A DNA stretch of 64,000 nt from Granulicella tundricola MP5ACTX9 (GCF_000178975.2 NC_015064.1:1922001-1986000); one strand, 5' to 3'; positions 46,342 through 55,318 are shown, counted from the stretch's first letter. The notes: generated by a model not told the origin, from the letters alone. Program-made: numbers and translations.

Positions 46342-48801
46342 ATGAGCCGTGGGCTTCAAACCTTCCGTCATCACAACGTCCTGACTGCACGCACCGTTCT
46401 CTCCTTCTGCATCTTCATGTTTGGCCTGTGCGCCATCCTGCCGGCCCACGCTCAGTCTGCCAGCAAGTGGAACAAGCGCGGCGTGGACGCCGAGGCCCAT
46501 GAGGACTACGACGCCGCGTATGAGGACTACCGGCAGGCCTTGAAGAAGTCGCCGAAGGATATTCGCTTCAAGACGCACCTTGAACGCATGCGCTTCCAGG
46601 CTGCGGTGTCGCATATCGATCGCGGCCGGGTTCTGCGGCAGAGTGGCGACTACTCCGGCGCACTTACGAACTTCATGCGCGCGGCGGAGATCGATCCGGG
46701 TAATCAGACGGCGCAGCAGGAGATCGGGATCACGCAACGCGAACAGCCTGCACCGGTTCCGGTGGGACCGGGGGCAGACGCTGCCGCCGCGCAGCTGACG
46801 CAGCAGACCTCCGTGCTGCAGAACATCGCATCCATCTCGGCTCCGGTGGTGCTGAAGCCTACGTCCAGCGACCGGCAGACGCTGCACATGGTTGAGGACG
46901 TCAAAAATATCTACCAGGCAATCGGGAAGCTGGCCGGCATCAATGTCATCTTCGATCCTGAATATACGTCGAAGAGAATTCCCATTGATCTGACGAACGT
47001 CACGTTGGACGACGCGCTTCGCATTGTCGGGACGATCTCAGGGACGTTCTATAAACCTGTTACTTCAAACACGATCTTTGTTGCACAGAACACGCGGACC
47101 AAGAGAACCGATCTGGACGAGCTTGCGGTTCAGACCTTTTACCTATCGAACTCCGCGCAGGCAAATGATGGCAACGAGATCCTGACCGGGCTGCGTTTGC
47201 TGCTTGATCCTACGGTGAAGCTTTACCTTGTGCCCAGCCAGAACGCAATCGTCATGCGTGGGACTACTGACGAATTGCTGCTGGCACAGAAGTTGATCAA
47301 TGACTTCGACCGCGCACGGCCTGAGGTGGTGGTGGATGTGGCTGTGCTGGAAGTCAGTCGAGACAAGGTTCGTACGCTTGGCATCACCTTGCCGCAGTCG
47401 ATCGGGTTGACTCCGCAGCTTTCCAATGCGAATTCGACCAGCACGACCAGCTCAACCACGACTACGAGTACTACGACTACCTCATCGACGACGACCTCGT
47501 CGACGTCCAGCCTGACGTTGAACAATCTCGCGCATTTGAACGCGACCAATTTCGCCGTGTCCATTACCGGCGGCACCTTGAACGCGCTGCTTACGGACGG
47601 CGATACGCGGATTCTGCAGAATCCGAGAATTCGCGCGACGGACGGTCAGCGTGCGACTCTCAAGATCGGTTCCAAGATACCGATCGCGACCGGAAGCTAC
47701 AACGCCGGTGTTTCGACCGGTGTCGCGTCGATCGGCGTGCAGACGCAGTTCACGTACATCGACGTGGGTGTGAACATCGATATCACGCCGACGGTGCATT
47801 ACGACCGCGAAGTCAGCATGAAGATGAAGATCGAAGTGTCTTCACAGAGCAATACGGTCGTGATCTCAGGCGTCAGTGAGCCCATCATCTCGCAGCGCAT
47901 CTCGGAGCAGGTTATTCAGGTTCAGGATGGCGAGCCGAGTATTCTGGCGGGGATCCTGACCCACCAGGACAGTAAGACGGTCAGCGGGACACCATTTCTG
48001 GGAGAATTGCCCTTCTTCAAGTATTTCTTCAGCACCCAGAGCAAAGAGACGCAGCAGGATGAACTGGTCTTCCTCATCATTCCGCACGTCGTGCGTGAGT
48101 CTGTCCTGACCAGGCTGAATACGGCGATGATCGATACCGGTACCGGGTCATCGATCGAGCTGCGCCATATGGATACGTCCGCGGCTGAGACAGCCTTGTC
48201 CAACGCCGCAGCAGCGCAGGCCTCGGTTCCTCTCCCGCAGCATGCCGGTGCGCCGAGTACGGCCGCCAACGCGGCTGCCAACATGCTTCAGCAGATTCAT
48301 CAGGATGCTCAACCTCCAACCCCGGGCCAGATGCCGGGTGCCATTCCGCCAACCCCAGCGGCGACGGCTGCGCCTGCAGGTACGAACGGTCCAATCAGCC
48401 TGACCGTGGTTCCTGCGTCGTCGAACCAGACGGTGGGCAGTACCTTCCAGGCTGCGGTGAACCTGCAGAATGGACGGGATGTGTTCTCTGTCCCGCTACA
48501 GGTGCAATATGATCCGAAGGTTCTGGAGCTGGTGAACGTCGATGCGGGGGACTTCCTGAGTAAGGGGAGTCAACCGGTGTCGCTGGTTCATCGGGTTGAG
48601 GGCAATGGGCTGGTGACGATCTCCAGTACACGGCCTCCGCAGGCGGCGGGTGTCGACGGGCAGGGGAGTGTCTGCACGCTGACGTTCAAGGCTATCGGAG
48701 CGGGTGATTCAAATATCGCTCTGGTGAAGGTTGGTGCCAAGAACAGCGCGCAGGTCAATCTTCCGGCTGTCGGGTCTCAGGCTGTCGTTCACGTCAAATG
48801 A
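46342..48801 (+). CDS. TPR-secretin-cohesin protein (type II/IV secretion-like secretin)
   Basis: 819-residue outer membrane secretin. From ATG 46342 a signal peptide (about 1-38, ends AILPAHAQS) precedes two TPR-like repeats (about 40-125), a short secretin N domain (about 170-250), N1-like domains, a Ser/Thr run of about 25 residues (about 388-415), the secretin pore domain (about 425-590, with GGTLNALLTDGDTRILQNPR and VPIL-like PFLGELPFFKYFF) and then, after an Ala/Pro linker, a cohesin-like beta domain (about 695-815, QTVGSTFQAAVNLQNGRDVFS). Coupled to two pseudopilin genes by a 4-bp overlap. The in-frame region up to 46168 is probably untranslated leader. Confidence 0.9.
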   Translation: MSRGLQTFRHHNVLTARTVLSFCIFMFGLCAILPAHAQSASKWNKRGVDAEAHEDYDAAYEDYRQALKKSPKDIRFKTHLERMRFQAAVSHIDRGRVLRQSGDYSGALTNFMRAAEIDPGNQTAQQEIGITQREQPAPVPVGPGADAAAAQLTQQTSVLQNIASISAPVVLKPTSSDRQTLHMVEDVKNIYQAIGKLAGINVIFDPEYTSKRIPIDLTNVTLDDALRIVGTISGTFYKPVTSNTIFVAQNTRTKRTDLDELAVQTFYLSNSAQANDGNEILTGLRLLLDPTVKLYLVPSQNAIVMRGTTDELLLAQKLINDFDRARPEVVVDVAVLEVSRDKVRTLGITLPQSIGLTPQLSNANSTSTTSSTTTTSTTTTSSTTTSSTSSLTLNNLAHLNATNFAVSITGGTLNALLTDGDTRILQNPRIRATDGQRATLKIGSKIPIATGSYNAGVSTGVASIGVQTQFTYIDVGVNIDITPTVHYDREVSMKMKIEVSSQSNTVVISGVSEPIISQRISEQVIQVQDGEPSILAGILTHQDSKTVSGTPFLGELPFFKYFFSTQSKETQQDELVFLIIPHVVRESVLTRLNTAMIDTGTGSSIELRHMDTSAAETALSNAAAAQASVPLPQHAGAPSTAANAAANMLQQIHQDAQPPTPGQMPGAIPPTPAATAAPAGTNGPISLTVVPASSNQTVGSTFQAAVNLQNGRDVFSVPLQVQYDPKVLELVNVDAGDFLSKGSQPVSLVHRVEGNGLVTISSTRPPQAAGVDGQGSVCTLTFKAIGAGDSNIALVKVGAKNSAQVNLPAVGSQAVVHVK

Positions 48802-49295
48802 TCGGATTACGGTCAAATCTCGAAGGTGCTGAGACTTCAGAGTCAGGGCTGACCCTGGTGGAGTTGATCATCGTGGTGGCGATCGTTGCAGTGCTCGCCA
48901 CCGCCGCGCTCCCCATCGCCAAGTTCCAGGTGAAGCGGGAGAAGGAACGGGAGTTGCGGGCGGCGTTGTGGTCCATGCGGGATGCGATCGATCACTATAA
49001 GGACGCCGCTGATAAAGGAGGCATCCAGACGAAGGCCGACTCTTTCAACTATCCTCCTGACTTGCAGACGATGGTCGATGGCGTGGATGTGCAGACCAAG
49101 AAGGTTCGGTTTTTACGCAAGATTCCGCTTGATCCGATGACGGGGACGGCCGACTGGGCTACCCAGTCGATGCAGGATGATCCGGCTGACGCGAATGGTG
49201 GCGGCGGCGGATCGGGAAGCGGCGATAACGTGTTCGACGTGCACTCCAAGAGCACGGGTACAGGGCTGGACGGAACGAAGTACGCTACATGGTGA
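48798..49295 (+). CDS. GspG-like pseudopilin
   Basis: 165 residues with a prepilin-type N terminus: short leader, then SGLTLVELIIVVAIVAVLAT with cleavage expected after Gly and Glu at mature position 5. The soluble part has the GspG pattern KKVRFLRKIPLDPMTG and ends in a Gly-rich stretch and ATW. Start ATG overlaps the secretin stop by 4 bp (ATGA). Requires a prepilin peptidase, which is not in the window. Confidence 0.9.
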   Translation: MIGLRSNLEGAETSESGLTLVELIIVVAIVAVLATAALPIAKFQVKREKERELRAALWSMRDAIDHYKDAADKGGIQTKADSFNYPPDLQTMVDGVDVQTKKVRFLRKIPLDPMTGTADWATQSMQDDPADANGGGGGSGSGDNVFDVHSKSTGTGLDGTKYATW

Positions 49296-49711
49296 CCATG
49301 GTGAGATCGACCAATTCGGGTGCGGAACGGGAAGACGGCTTCACGCTGCTGGAACTGATGATCGTGATGGTGATCATCGGGATCCTGGCGGCGATTGCGA
49401 TTCCTTCGTTCACCATGAACGTCAAGCGGGCTCGCGAGGCAGTGCTGCGCGAGGATCTGCATACGATGAGAACTGCTATCGATTCCTATACTTACGATAA
49501 GCAGAAAGCGCCGCAGACGCTGGACGACCTGGTGCAGTCCGGGTATCTGAAGGTGATGCCGCAGGACCCATTCACCCACCGGTCGGATACCTGGATGCCG
49601 GATCAGGGGAACCAGTTGACGACCGTTGATGAGACGCAGAGCGGGATTGACGACGTCCACTCGGGCTCGCAGGATGTTTCGACCGAGGGGACTTCTTACA
49701 ATACCTGGTAG
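49289..49711 (+). CDS. Second GspG/pilin-like pseudopilin
   Basis: 140 residues with DGFTLLELMIVMVIIGILAA as the prepilin motif and membrane helix. The globular part contains LREDLHTMRTAIDSYTYDKQKAP and YLKVMPQDPFTHRSDTW and ends NTW like its neighbour, so the two pseudopilins are paralogues. It overlaps the previous gene by 7 bp; ATG 49298 is an alternative start. Together with the secretin it makes a small secretion or surface-assembly operon lacking ATPase and inner membrane components here. Confidence 0.9.
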   Translation: MVTMVRSTNSGAEREDGFTLLELMIVMVIIGILAAIAIPSFTMNVKRAREAVLREDLHTMRTAIDSYTYDKQKAPQTLDDLVQSGYLKVMPQDPFTHRSDTWMPDQGNQLTTVDETQSGIDDVHSGSQDVSTEGTSYNTW

Positions 49712-49813
49712 CGAGATCTGTAGTACTTTTGCGGAAAGAAGCGTCTAATAGTGGCGTAGAGCTGCGTCCGAACGAGGGAAGCGGCTTACTCCGTACCTGG
49801 ACTGGAGTTCCCC

Positions 49814-50977
49814 ATGCGTCAACTTTCTTCTCTCGGCCTCGCCGCTCTGCTCATTGCACCTGTTGCCGGGTTGGCACAGGCCCCTTCGACCACGACGCCT
49901 CCTGCTACGACCAAGAATCCTACCGGCGCACCCTCACCGCTGCCGACGCCGCCGGCGACGACTCCTGCGGATGATAAGAAGGCTGCCGCTAAGGCCAAGG
50001 CTCAGACCGATACGTTGCCCTCGCCGGGTGAAGACCTGAAGACGAACATCAAGGCCGGCAGCGAAGACGATGTGAATGCGATTGGGACTCGGAACATTGG
50101 GGGCCGGGGTATGGGGAACTGGTACTCGACCAACTGGGAGATCGGGGTCGGGAAGCAGTACTCGATGGAGGTGGAGAAGTCGGCTCACCTGGTGACCGAT
50201 CCGGTGATCGTGGAGTATGTGAACCGCATCGGGCAGAACCTTGTGAAGAACTCGGATGCCAAGGTTCCGTTCACGATCAAGGTGATCGATTCCGATGAGG
50301 TGAATGCGTTTGCGCTGCCGGGCGGGTTCTTCTACGTGAACTCCGGGCTGCTGATGAACTGCGATGAAGAGGCCGAGCTGGCGGGCGTTATGGCGCATGA
50401 GATCTCGCACGTGGTGGCGCACCATGCTGCGCGGCAGCAGACGAAGATGAACTACGCGCAGATTGCGTCGGTTCCGCTGATCATCATGACGCAGGGTTCG
50501 TACACGGGTTATGGAATCTACGAGGCTGCGCAGCTTGCGATTCCGATGACGTTTCTGAAGTTCTCCCGCATGGAAGAGGCTGAGGCCGACTACCTGGGCG
50601 TGCAGTACATGTACAAGGCCGGGTACGATCCGCAGAGCTTCATCACCCTGTTCGAGAAGCTGGATGCGCTGGAGAAGCACAAGCCAGGGACGCTGGCGAA
50701 GGCGTTCTCCGATCACCCGCAGACTCCGGACCGGATCGCGGCCTCCGAGGAGGAGATTGCGACGATCCTGCCGGCGAAGCCTGAGTACATTGTGACGACG
50801 AGCGAGTTCGACGATGTGAAGTCTCGTCTGGCTCGTCTGGAGAATAAGCGCAAGCTGAACGACAAGAAGGATGGCAACAAGCCGACCTTGCGTCGGGCGG
50901 GTGGAAGCAACAATGATCCGAATCAGCCGGGTACAACTACGGGCGACGACCGTCCAACCCTTGGGCGGCGGAATTAG
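49814..50977 (+). CDS. M48-family zinc metalloprotease, exported
   Basis: 387 residues: signal peptide (about 1-22), a long Pro/Thr/Ala-rich linker to about residue 70, then the M48 domain with HEISH at 195-199 (VMAHEISHVVAHHAAR) and the third ligand in MEEAEADYLG (about 255). It ends in a Lys/Asn/Gly-rich hydrophilic tail from about 345. The layout resembles BepA/LoiP-like periplasmic proteases that act on outer membrane proteins, but no TPR repeats follow. GGAG lies before ATG. It sits 102 bp after the pseudopilins and may be coexpressed. Confidence 0.92.
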   Translation: MRQLSSLGLAALLIAPVAGLAQAPSTTTPPATTKNPTGAPSPLPTPPATTPADDKKAAAKAKAQTDTLPSPGEDLKTNIKAGSEDDVNAIGTRNIGGRGMGNWYSTNWEIGVGKQYSMEVEKSAHLVTDPVIVEYVNRIGQNLVKNSDAKVPFTIKVIDSDEVNAFALPGGFFYVNSGLLMNCDEEAELAGVMAHEISHVVAHHAARQQTKMNYAQIASVPLIIMTQGSYTGYGIYEAAQLAIPMTFLKFSRMEEAEADYLGVQYMYKAGYDPQSFITLFEKLDALEKHKPGTLAKAFSDHPQTPDRIAASEEEIATILPAKPEYIVTTSEFDDVKSRLARLENKRKLNDKKDGNKPTLRRAGGSNNDPNQPGTTTGDDRPTLGRRN

Positions 50978-51049
50978 CCGCTTCGGTTGCTTGAGGAACG
51001 TCGTTTGCTAACTGCCGGTGGGGTCGAATCCGGGATAAACTAGGGGTAC

Positions 51050-51640
51050 ATGATTCGGAAATCGCTCGTCCTGCTCGCTGCTCTCTTCGCCGGAACTACT
51101 GTGTCGGCTCACTCCCAGGCTGCCGTTTACGGCCTCTTTACTGTCGATAGCATCTCGGTTCCGCCGTATATTGCGCCCGGCAACAACACCAATGTGACCA
51201 AGGACCACCTGAATCCGATTGGCGGAACGTTTGGCGTTTATTACGACTACAGAACGTTTGGTCCGGTGCGGCTAGGCTTCGACGTTCGTGGCGTCGAGAC
51301 GACCAGCAAGGTGCAGGGCATCGATAGCTTCGACGGTGCCGGGATACGGGTCTACTCCGTTCTGGGCGGCGTGCGGGGAAGCTTCCATACTCCGATCCGC
51401 GCGTTGAAGCCTTACGTTCAGGGCTCGGCCGGTTTAGGGCGGAGCGACCGCGGACAGCCGGTGCGGACGCTTGCGAATCACCTGGAGTACCACGGCTTTG
51501 CCGGTCTCGATATCAAGCTGCTGCCGTATATGGACTGGCGTGCGATCGAGGCGGGTTATGGCGGCATCAGCTTTGGCGGAACGCTTGGGACCGAGGGCGT
51601 GCGGACGTTGAGCACGGGCATCGTGTTCCATATGCCGTAA
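51050..51640 (+). CDS. Outer membrane beta-barrel protein
   Basis: 196 residues with a signal peptide (about 1-22, ending VSAHSQA). The mature part alternates polar and hydrophobic residues as in small 8-strand barrels, with LNPIGGTFGVYYDYRTFGPV and ALKPYVQGSAGLG, and ends in an aromatic-poor VFHMP. Likely OmpA-like/OmpW-like barrel without a peptidoglycan-binding domain. Function unknown. queF follows 9 bp downstream. Confidence 0.75.
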   Translation: MIRKSLVLLAALFAGTTVSAHSQAAVYGLFTVDSISVPPYIAPGNNTNVTKDHLNPIGGTFGVYYDYRTFGPVRLGFDVRGVETTSKVQGIDSFDGAGIRVYSVLGGVRGSFHTPIRALKPYVQGSAGLGRSDRGQPVRTLANHLEYHGFAGLDIKLLPYMDWRAIEAGYGGISFGGTLGTEGVRTLSTGIVFHMP

Positions 51641-51649
51641 AATAAGGCG

Positions 51650-52069
51650 ATGCGTACTCAGAACACGGGCTATACCGACGACCATGCTGCTTCAGGGCTC
51701 GACCATGTCTTTCCTGCGATCGACGTGTGGGCGAACCAGTTTCAGGGATACGAGATCCTTGTGGACGATCCTGAATTTACCTCCATCTGCCCGAAAACCG
51801 GGCTCCCCGACTTCGGGATTCTGACGATCCGCTACATGCCCCGCAAGGAGTGCCTGGAGCTGAAGAGCCTGAAGGAGTACCTGTTCCACTACCGGAACCT
51901 GGGGATCTTTCAGGAGAATATTGTGAACCAGATTCTGGATGACGTGGTGAAGGCTACCGATCCGGTCTGGGCTGTGATCAAGGGCGACTTCCGTCCTCGG
52001 GGTGGGATTTCTACTACGGTTACGGCGACCTATCCTCGTCCGCTGGATGCTAAACCTCCGGTTGGGTAG
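51650..52069 (+). CDS. queF: NADPH-dependent 7-cyano-7-deazaguanine (preQ0) reductase
   Basis: Reduces preQ0 to preQ1 in queuosine biosynthesis. The 139-residue single-domain (type I) form has the catalytic Cys47 and Asp54 in TSICPKTGLPDFG and the NADPH-binding CLELKSLKEYLFHYRNLG. Ends with FRPRGGISTTVTATYP. AAGG lies a few bases before ATG. No other queuosine gene is nearby. Confidence 0.96.
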   Translation: MRTQNTGYTDDHAASGLDHVFPAIDVWANQFQGYEILVDDPEFTSICPKTGLPDFGILTIRYMPRKECLELKSLKEYLFHYRNLGIFQENIVNQILDDVVKATDPVWAVIKGDFRPRGGISTTVTATYPRPLDAKPPVG

Positions 52070-52385
52070 GGTACCCCCTCCCCCCTGGTTTCATGCAAAG
52101 TCTTCATTCCATTTGGGTTAGGCTTGGACTGGCTTTTCGGTCTTGATTCTAAAGGGTTTGCAGATAAAGTATTCAAAAGAAGGCACTTACGCTGGTAGTT
52201 CAGCCTGAGTGTCTTTTTTCTTGCTCTACGTTAATTGTACGGGATTGGCGGGGGTAAATACGCCATCTTTTTTTGACTTTTATCTTCTTTGATTTTGTTG
52301 AAGTTAGATGATTTTCAGGGTGCTGGGGGGCTTGACATGCGATTTTACTGGTGTTTTTGGTGAAAATAGTTGTAAGTGGTTGATG
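52070..52385 (+). repeat. Dispersed intergenic element, copy C
   Basis: Starts right after the queF stop with GGTACCCCCTCCCCCC, then AAAGTCTTCATTCC, GTTAGGCTTGGACTGG, a variable middle, TTAATTGTACGGG with GTAAATACGCCA and a T-run, GAAGTTAGATGATTTTCAGG, GGGGGGCTTGACATGCG and ACTGGTGTTTTTGG. Same order and orientation as copies A and B. 52386-52684 has no gene or feature that I can support. Confidence 0.75.
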
Positions 52386-52684
52386 GGGAAAGGCTTGCCT
52401 CGAATAAAGAGGGAAGATGAATCAGGGCGGGATGGTGCTTGCTGGTTCATGGCAAAAAGATTGAGTTGATAAGGATTGATAAAGGCGATCAGTACTGATT
52501 GCCGCGAGTTCGGGCTATGGTTTTCAGGGCGTTGGTGATTATGGCGTGATCTTCGCTTCGTGGGCGTCTGTGAGGTTGGCAGAGACTTTCTCTGGATCGG
52601 TGAGGTATTCGGCGGCGTCAGAGGGTTGAGTTTCAAGGGGTATTCCGGGATGTTCTCATAGAGCTTTCAGGCAGATATGAAGAG

Positions 52685-52779
52685 CAACAGCAGATGCAGG
52701 TTACCTGCGGGAATAACAACGGAAGAGCATTTTACTTCCTACTCATCGCGGTGATGCTGCGATGAATGGGGCATGGAGG
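52685..52779. repeat. Repeat module followed by a REP-like palindrome
   Basis: CAACAGCAGATGCAGG (from 52685) with TACCTGCGGGAATAACAA matches CAACAGCAGACGCAGG and the following bases at about 56700. The palindrome TCATCGC (52743-52749) / GCGATGA (52759-52765) then GGGGCATGGAG belongs to the REP-like family. Confidence 0.6.
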
Positions 52780-52806
52780 CGGTTTGGGTGAGGAGAAGAG
52801 GACCCG

Positions 52807-52856
52807 GGGCTAAAGCCCGATGTATTTTTGCCTGCTGGCGGTGGGCTAAAGCCCAC
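52807..52856. repeat. Two GGGCTAAAGCCC palindromes
   Basis: GGGCTAAAGCCC at 52807-52818 and GTGGGCTAAAGCCCAC at 52841-52856 flank a short spacer. Both are perfect hairpins with loop TAAA. They form the left edge of the hexamer-array region. Confidence 0.7.
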
Positions 52857-52866
52857 CTCTAATCCG

Positions 52867-53010
52867 AACCGCAACCGCAACCGCAACCGCAACCGCAACC
52901 GCAATGGCAACCGCAACGGCAACCGCAACCGCGACCGCAACGGCAACCGCAACCGCGACCGCAACCGCAACCGCAATGGCAACGGCAACGGCAACGGCAA
53001 ATGCAACAGC
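52867..53010. repeat. AACNGC hexamer array, 24 units
   Basis: Twenty-four uninterrupted 6-bp units, mostly AACCGC and AACGGC with AATGGC, GACCGC, AAATGC and AACAGC variants. Being a multiple of three, it leaves long spurious reading frames on both strands (Asn-Arg, Val-Ala or Leu-Arg repeats); I do not treat these as genes. Confidence 0.9.
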
Positions 53011-53112
53011 CAAATACGGGGGTCCTTCGCTTCGCTCAGGATGACGGCGTGGAACAAACAACGGCAACTACGGGGATTCTCCGCTTCGCGCAGAATGACG
53101 ACCAAAACGAAC
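53011..53112. repeat. GCTTCGCTCAGGATGAC module between hexamer arrays
   Basis: AATACGGGGGTCCTTCGCTT leads to CGCTCAGGATGACGGCGT and GGAACAAACAACGGCAAC, followed by a second degenerate unit (GATTCTCCGCTTCGCGCAGA, ATGAC). The same order appears at about 56667-56705. Confidence 0.75.
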
Positions 53113-53260
53113 AACGGCAACTGCAACTGCAACGGCAACGGCAACTGCAGCCGCAACTGCAACTGCAACCGCAACTGCAACTGCAACGGCAACCGCAACC
53201 GCAACGGCAACCGCAACCGCAACTGCCGCTACGGAGGTTCTTCGCTGCGCTCAGAATGAC
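53113..53260. repeat. AACNGC hexamer array, 19 units, plus terminal module
   Basis: Nineteen in-phase units at 53113-53226 (AACTGC, AACCGC, AACGGC, one AGCCGC), then CGCTACGGAGGTTCTTCGCT and GCGCTCAGAATGAC. It lies between the convergent queF and ABC exporter genes. 53261-53308 shows nothing else. Confidence 0.9.
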
Positions 53261-53308
53261 CCCTGGGGGGGTGTTGCTGATGTGGAGTGGTGAGGCTTGG
53301 GGCTGGGG

Positions 53309-55318
53309 TTAGACTGCGGCGGGGAGTTGTTCCTGGTCTTGGTATTGGAGTTGGTAGAGCTTGTAGTAGAGGCCGTGATGGGCCAGGAGCTGCTGGTGGG
53401 TGCCTTGCTCTCTTAGCTGGCCTTTGTGCATGACCAGGATGGTGTCGGCGGACTGGATGGTGCTGAGGCGGTGGGCGATCAGGACGCTGGTGCGGCCGGT
53501 GATCATGCGGGCGAGAGCGGTGCGGATGAGGTGCTCGGTTTCTGTGTCGACGGAGCTGGTGGCTTCGTCCAGGATGAGGATGCCGGGGGCGTGGGCCAGT
53601 GCCCTGGCGAAGGAGACTAATTGCTTCTGGCCGGTGCTCAGGCCGGCACCGCGCTCGCGGACGGGCTCTGCGAAGGCGAGGGGGAGGGTGCGGATGAAGT
53701 CGCCTACGTTGACCTCGTCTGCGGCTCGTTCGACCTGGGCTTCGGTGATCCACGGGGTGCCGAGACGGATGTTCTGGGCGATGGTGCCGGAGAAGAGGAA
53801 TGGGTCTTGGAGGACTACGCCGAAGCGCTGACGGAGGGCCTTTAGGTCGTGCTGGCGGACGTCTACGCCGTCGATGAGAATCTGGCCGTGCTGGATGTCG
53901 TAGAAACGCATCATGAGGCCGGTGATGGTGGTCTTGCCGGCTCCGGTGTGGCCTACGATGGCGGCGGTTTCGTTGGGATTGATGGTGAAGGAGACACCCT
54001 TCAAGATCCACTCGACGTGACCGACATGCTTTGCGATGTCGTCTGAGCCGGGGGTGGTGCGGGCGAGGAAGAGCTTGTCTTCATCGCCTAGCTGCTCATA
54101 GGTGAACCAGACGTTTTTGAACTCGATGCGGCCGTAGGTGCCGTCCGATGGGTCGGGGACTGTGATCTGGGCGGGGGAGACGATGCTTGGGTTTTCGTCG
54201 AGGAGCTTGAAGACGCGCTCCGCGGCGGCCATGGCGGCCTGGAGGATGTTGTATTTGTCCGAGAGATCCTGGATGGGGCGGAAGAAGCGCTGGGCGTACT
54301 GGATGAAAGCGACGAGGATGCCGATGGTGACGGTTCCACCGAGGCGGCTCTGGATGAGGTGCGGGTCGATGCCGACGGCCTGCATGACGCCGATGCCGCC
54401 GCGCCAGAGGACGAGGGAGATGGCGAGGTAGCTAAGGAACTCGACGATGGGGTAGTAGAGGGCGTAGGCGAAGATGGCGTCGGTCCAGGCCTGCTTGTTG
54501 CGGTCGTTGGCGTCGTTGAAGTCGGTGAGGGCGCGGCGCTCACGGTTGAAGAGCTGCACGATGCTCATGCCGGAGACGTACTCCTGGGTGAAGGAGTTGA
54601 TCTGGGCGGTGGCTCCGCGCTGGCGGCGGTATGACTCGCGGACATGCTTGCGGAAGACGCTGGTGACGTAGAGGATGGCCGGGATGACCGTCAAGGTGAG
54701 CAGGGCGAGAGCCCAGTTCATCGAGAGCATGATGATGACGATGAAGAGGAGGACGAAGACGTCCTCAAAGATGGCGAGGACGCCGGAGGTGAACATCTCG
54801 TTGAGCGCGTCCACGTCCGAGGTGACGCGGGTGACGAGGCGGCCTACGGGGTTTTTATCGAAGAAGCCGGTGTCCTGGGTTTGGATGTGGCGGAAGATCT
54901 GGCTGCGGAGATCGAACATGATCTTCTGGCCGGTCCACTGCATGAGGTAGGTCTGGATGAACTCGAGGCCGAAGGAGAGGAGGAGGGCGAGGAAGTAGAG
55001 GCCGGCTGCTTCAGTGATGCCGGTCATGGGGTTGGGCGAGAGGTGGCGGCCGAGCCAGCCGAGTTTCTCGTGCGGGGTTTGGGTCATGTAGGTATCGACC
55101 GCGACCTTGATGAGGAAGGGGCCGGCGACGTCTGAGCCAGCCTTGATGAGGATGGAGAAGGCGGAGATGGCTACCTGGAGCTTGTAGGGGCTGAGGTAGC
55201 GGAAGAGGCGGGCGGCGAGGCGGGAATCGTAGATCTTGCCTACGGCGTCGTCGTCTGCGGGCTTCTTTTCGGGGGTCTTCTGTTTGGCTTTTTCGGCTGC
55301 TTTTTTGTCGGTGGGCAT
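53309..55318 (-). CDS. ABC exporter, fused membrane and ATPase domains (MsbA/MdlB type)
   Basis: 669-residue half-transporter exporting lipid, peptide or drug substrates, acting as a dimer. A Lys-rich tail (1-30) precedes six membrane helices (about 40-370). The ATPase domain has Walker A GHTGAGKTT, Q-loop VVLQDPFLFSGTI, signature LSTGQKQ, Walker B ILILDEATSSVD and H-loop LIAHRLST. Between the A-loop (VWFTYEQL) and ILKGVSFTI there is an extra stretch of about 27 residues (GDEDKLFLARTTPGSDDIAK and following), absent from ordinary exporters, which would sit near the nucleotide base. Flanked on its 3' side by the repeat arrays and on its 5' side by a REP-like palindrome. Confidence 0.94.
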   Translation of the reverse strand: MPTDKKAAEKAKQKTPEKKPADDDAVGKIYDSRLAARLFRYLSPYKLQVAISAFSILIKAGSDVAGPFLIKVAVDTYMTQTPHEKLGWLGRHLSPNPMTGITEAAGLYFLALLLSFGLEFIQTYLMQWTGQKIMFDLRSQIFRHIQTQDTGFFDKNPVGRLVTRVTSDVDALNEMFTSGVLAIFEDVFVLLFIVIIMLSMNWALALLTLTVIPAILYVTSVFRKHVRESYRRQRGATAQINSFTQEYVSGMSIVQLFNRERRALTDFNDANDRNKQAWTDAIFAYALYYPIVEFLSYLAISLVLWRGGIGVMQAVGIDPHLIQSRLGGTVTIGILVAFIQYAQRFFRPIQDLSDKYNILQAAMAAAERVFKLLDENPSIVSPAQITVPDPSDGTYGRIEFKNVWFTYEQLGDEDKLFLARTTPGSDDIAKHVGHVEWILKGVSFTINPNETAAIVGHTGAGKTTITGLMMRFYDIQHGQILIDGVDVRQHDLKALRQRFGVVLQDPFLFSGTIAQNIRLGTPWITEAQVERAADEVNVGDFIRTLPLAFAEPVRERGAGLSTGQKQLVSFARALAHAPGILILDEATSSVDTETEHLIRTALARMITGRTSVLIAHRLSTIQSADTILVMHKGQLREQGTHQQLLAHHGLYYKLYQLQYQDQEQLPAAV

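Noticed and set aside
46044..46343. 99-codon minus-strand frame between smpB and the secretin
   Set aside because: No domain or start signal, and it overlaps the secretin leader.
52304..52636. 110-codon minus-strand frame after queF
   Set aside because: Low-complexity Pro/Ser/Asn composition, overlaps repeat element C, no start signal.
52743..53259. Long open frames on both strands across the hexamer arrays (Asn-Arg and Val-Ala repeats)
   Set aside because: They come from a 6-bp repeat, which can never make a stop in phase. No ribosome binding site, no domain, and the frames on both strands are equally long.
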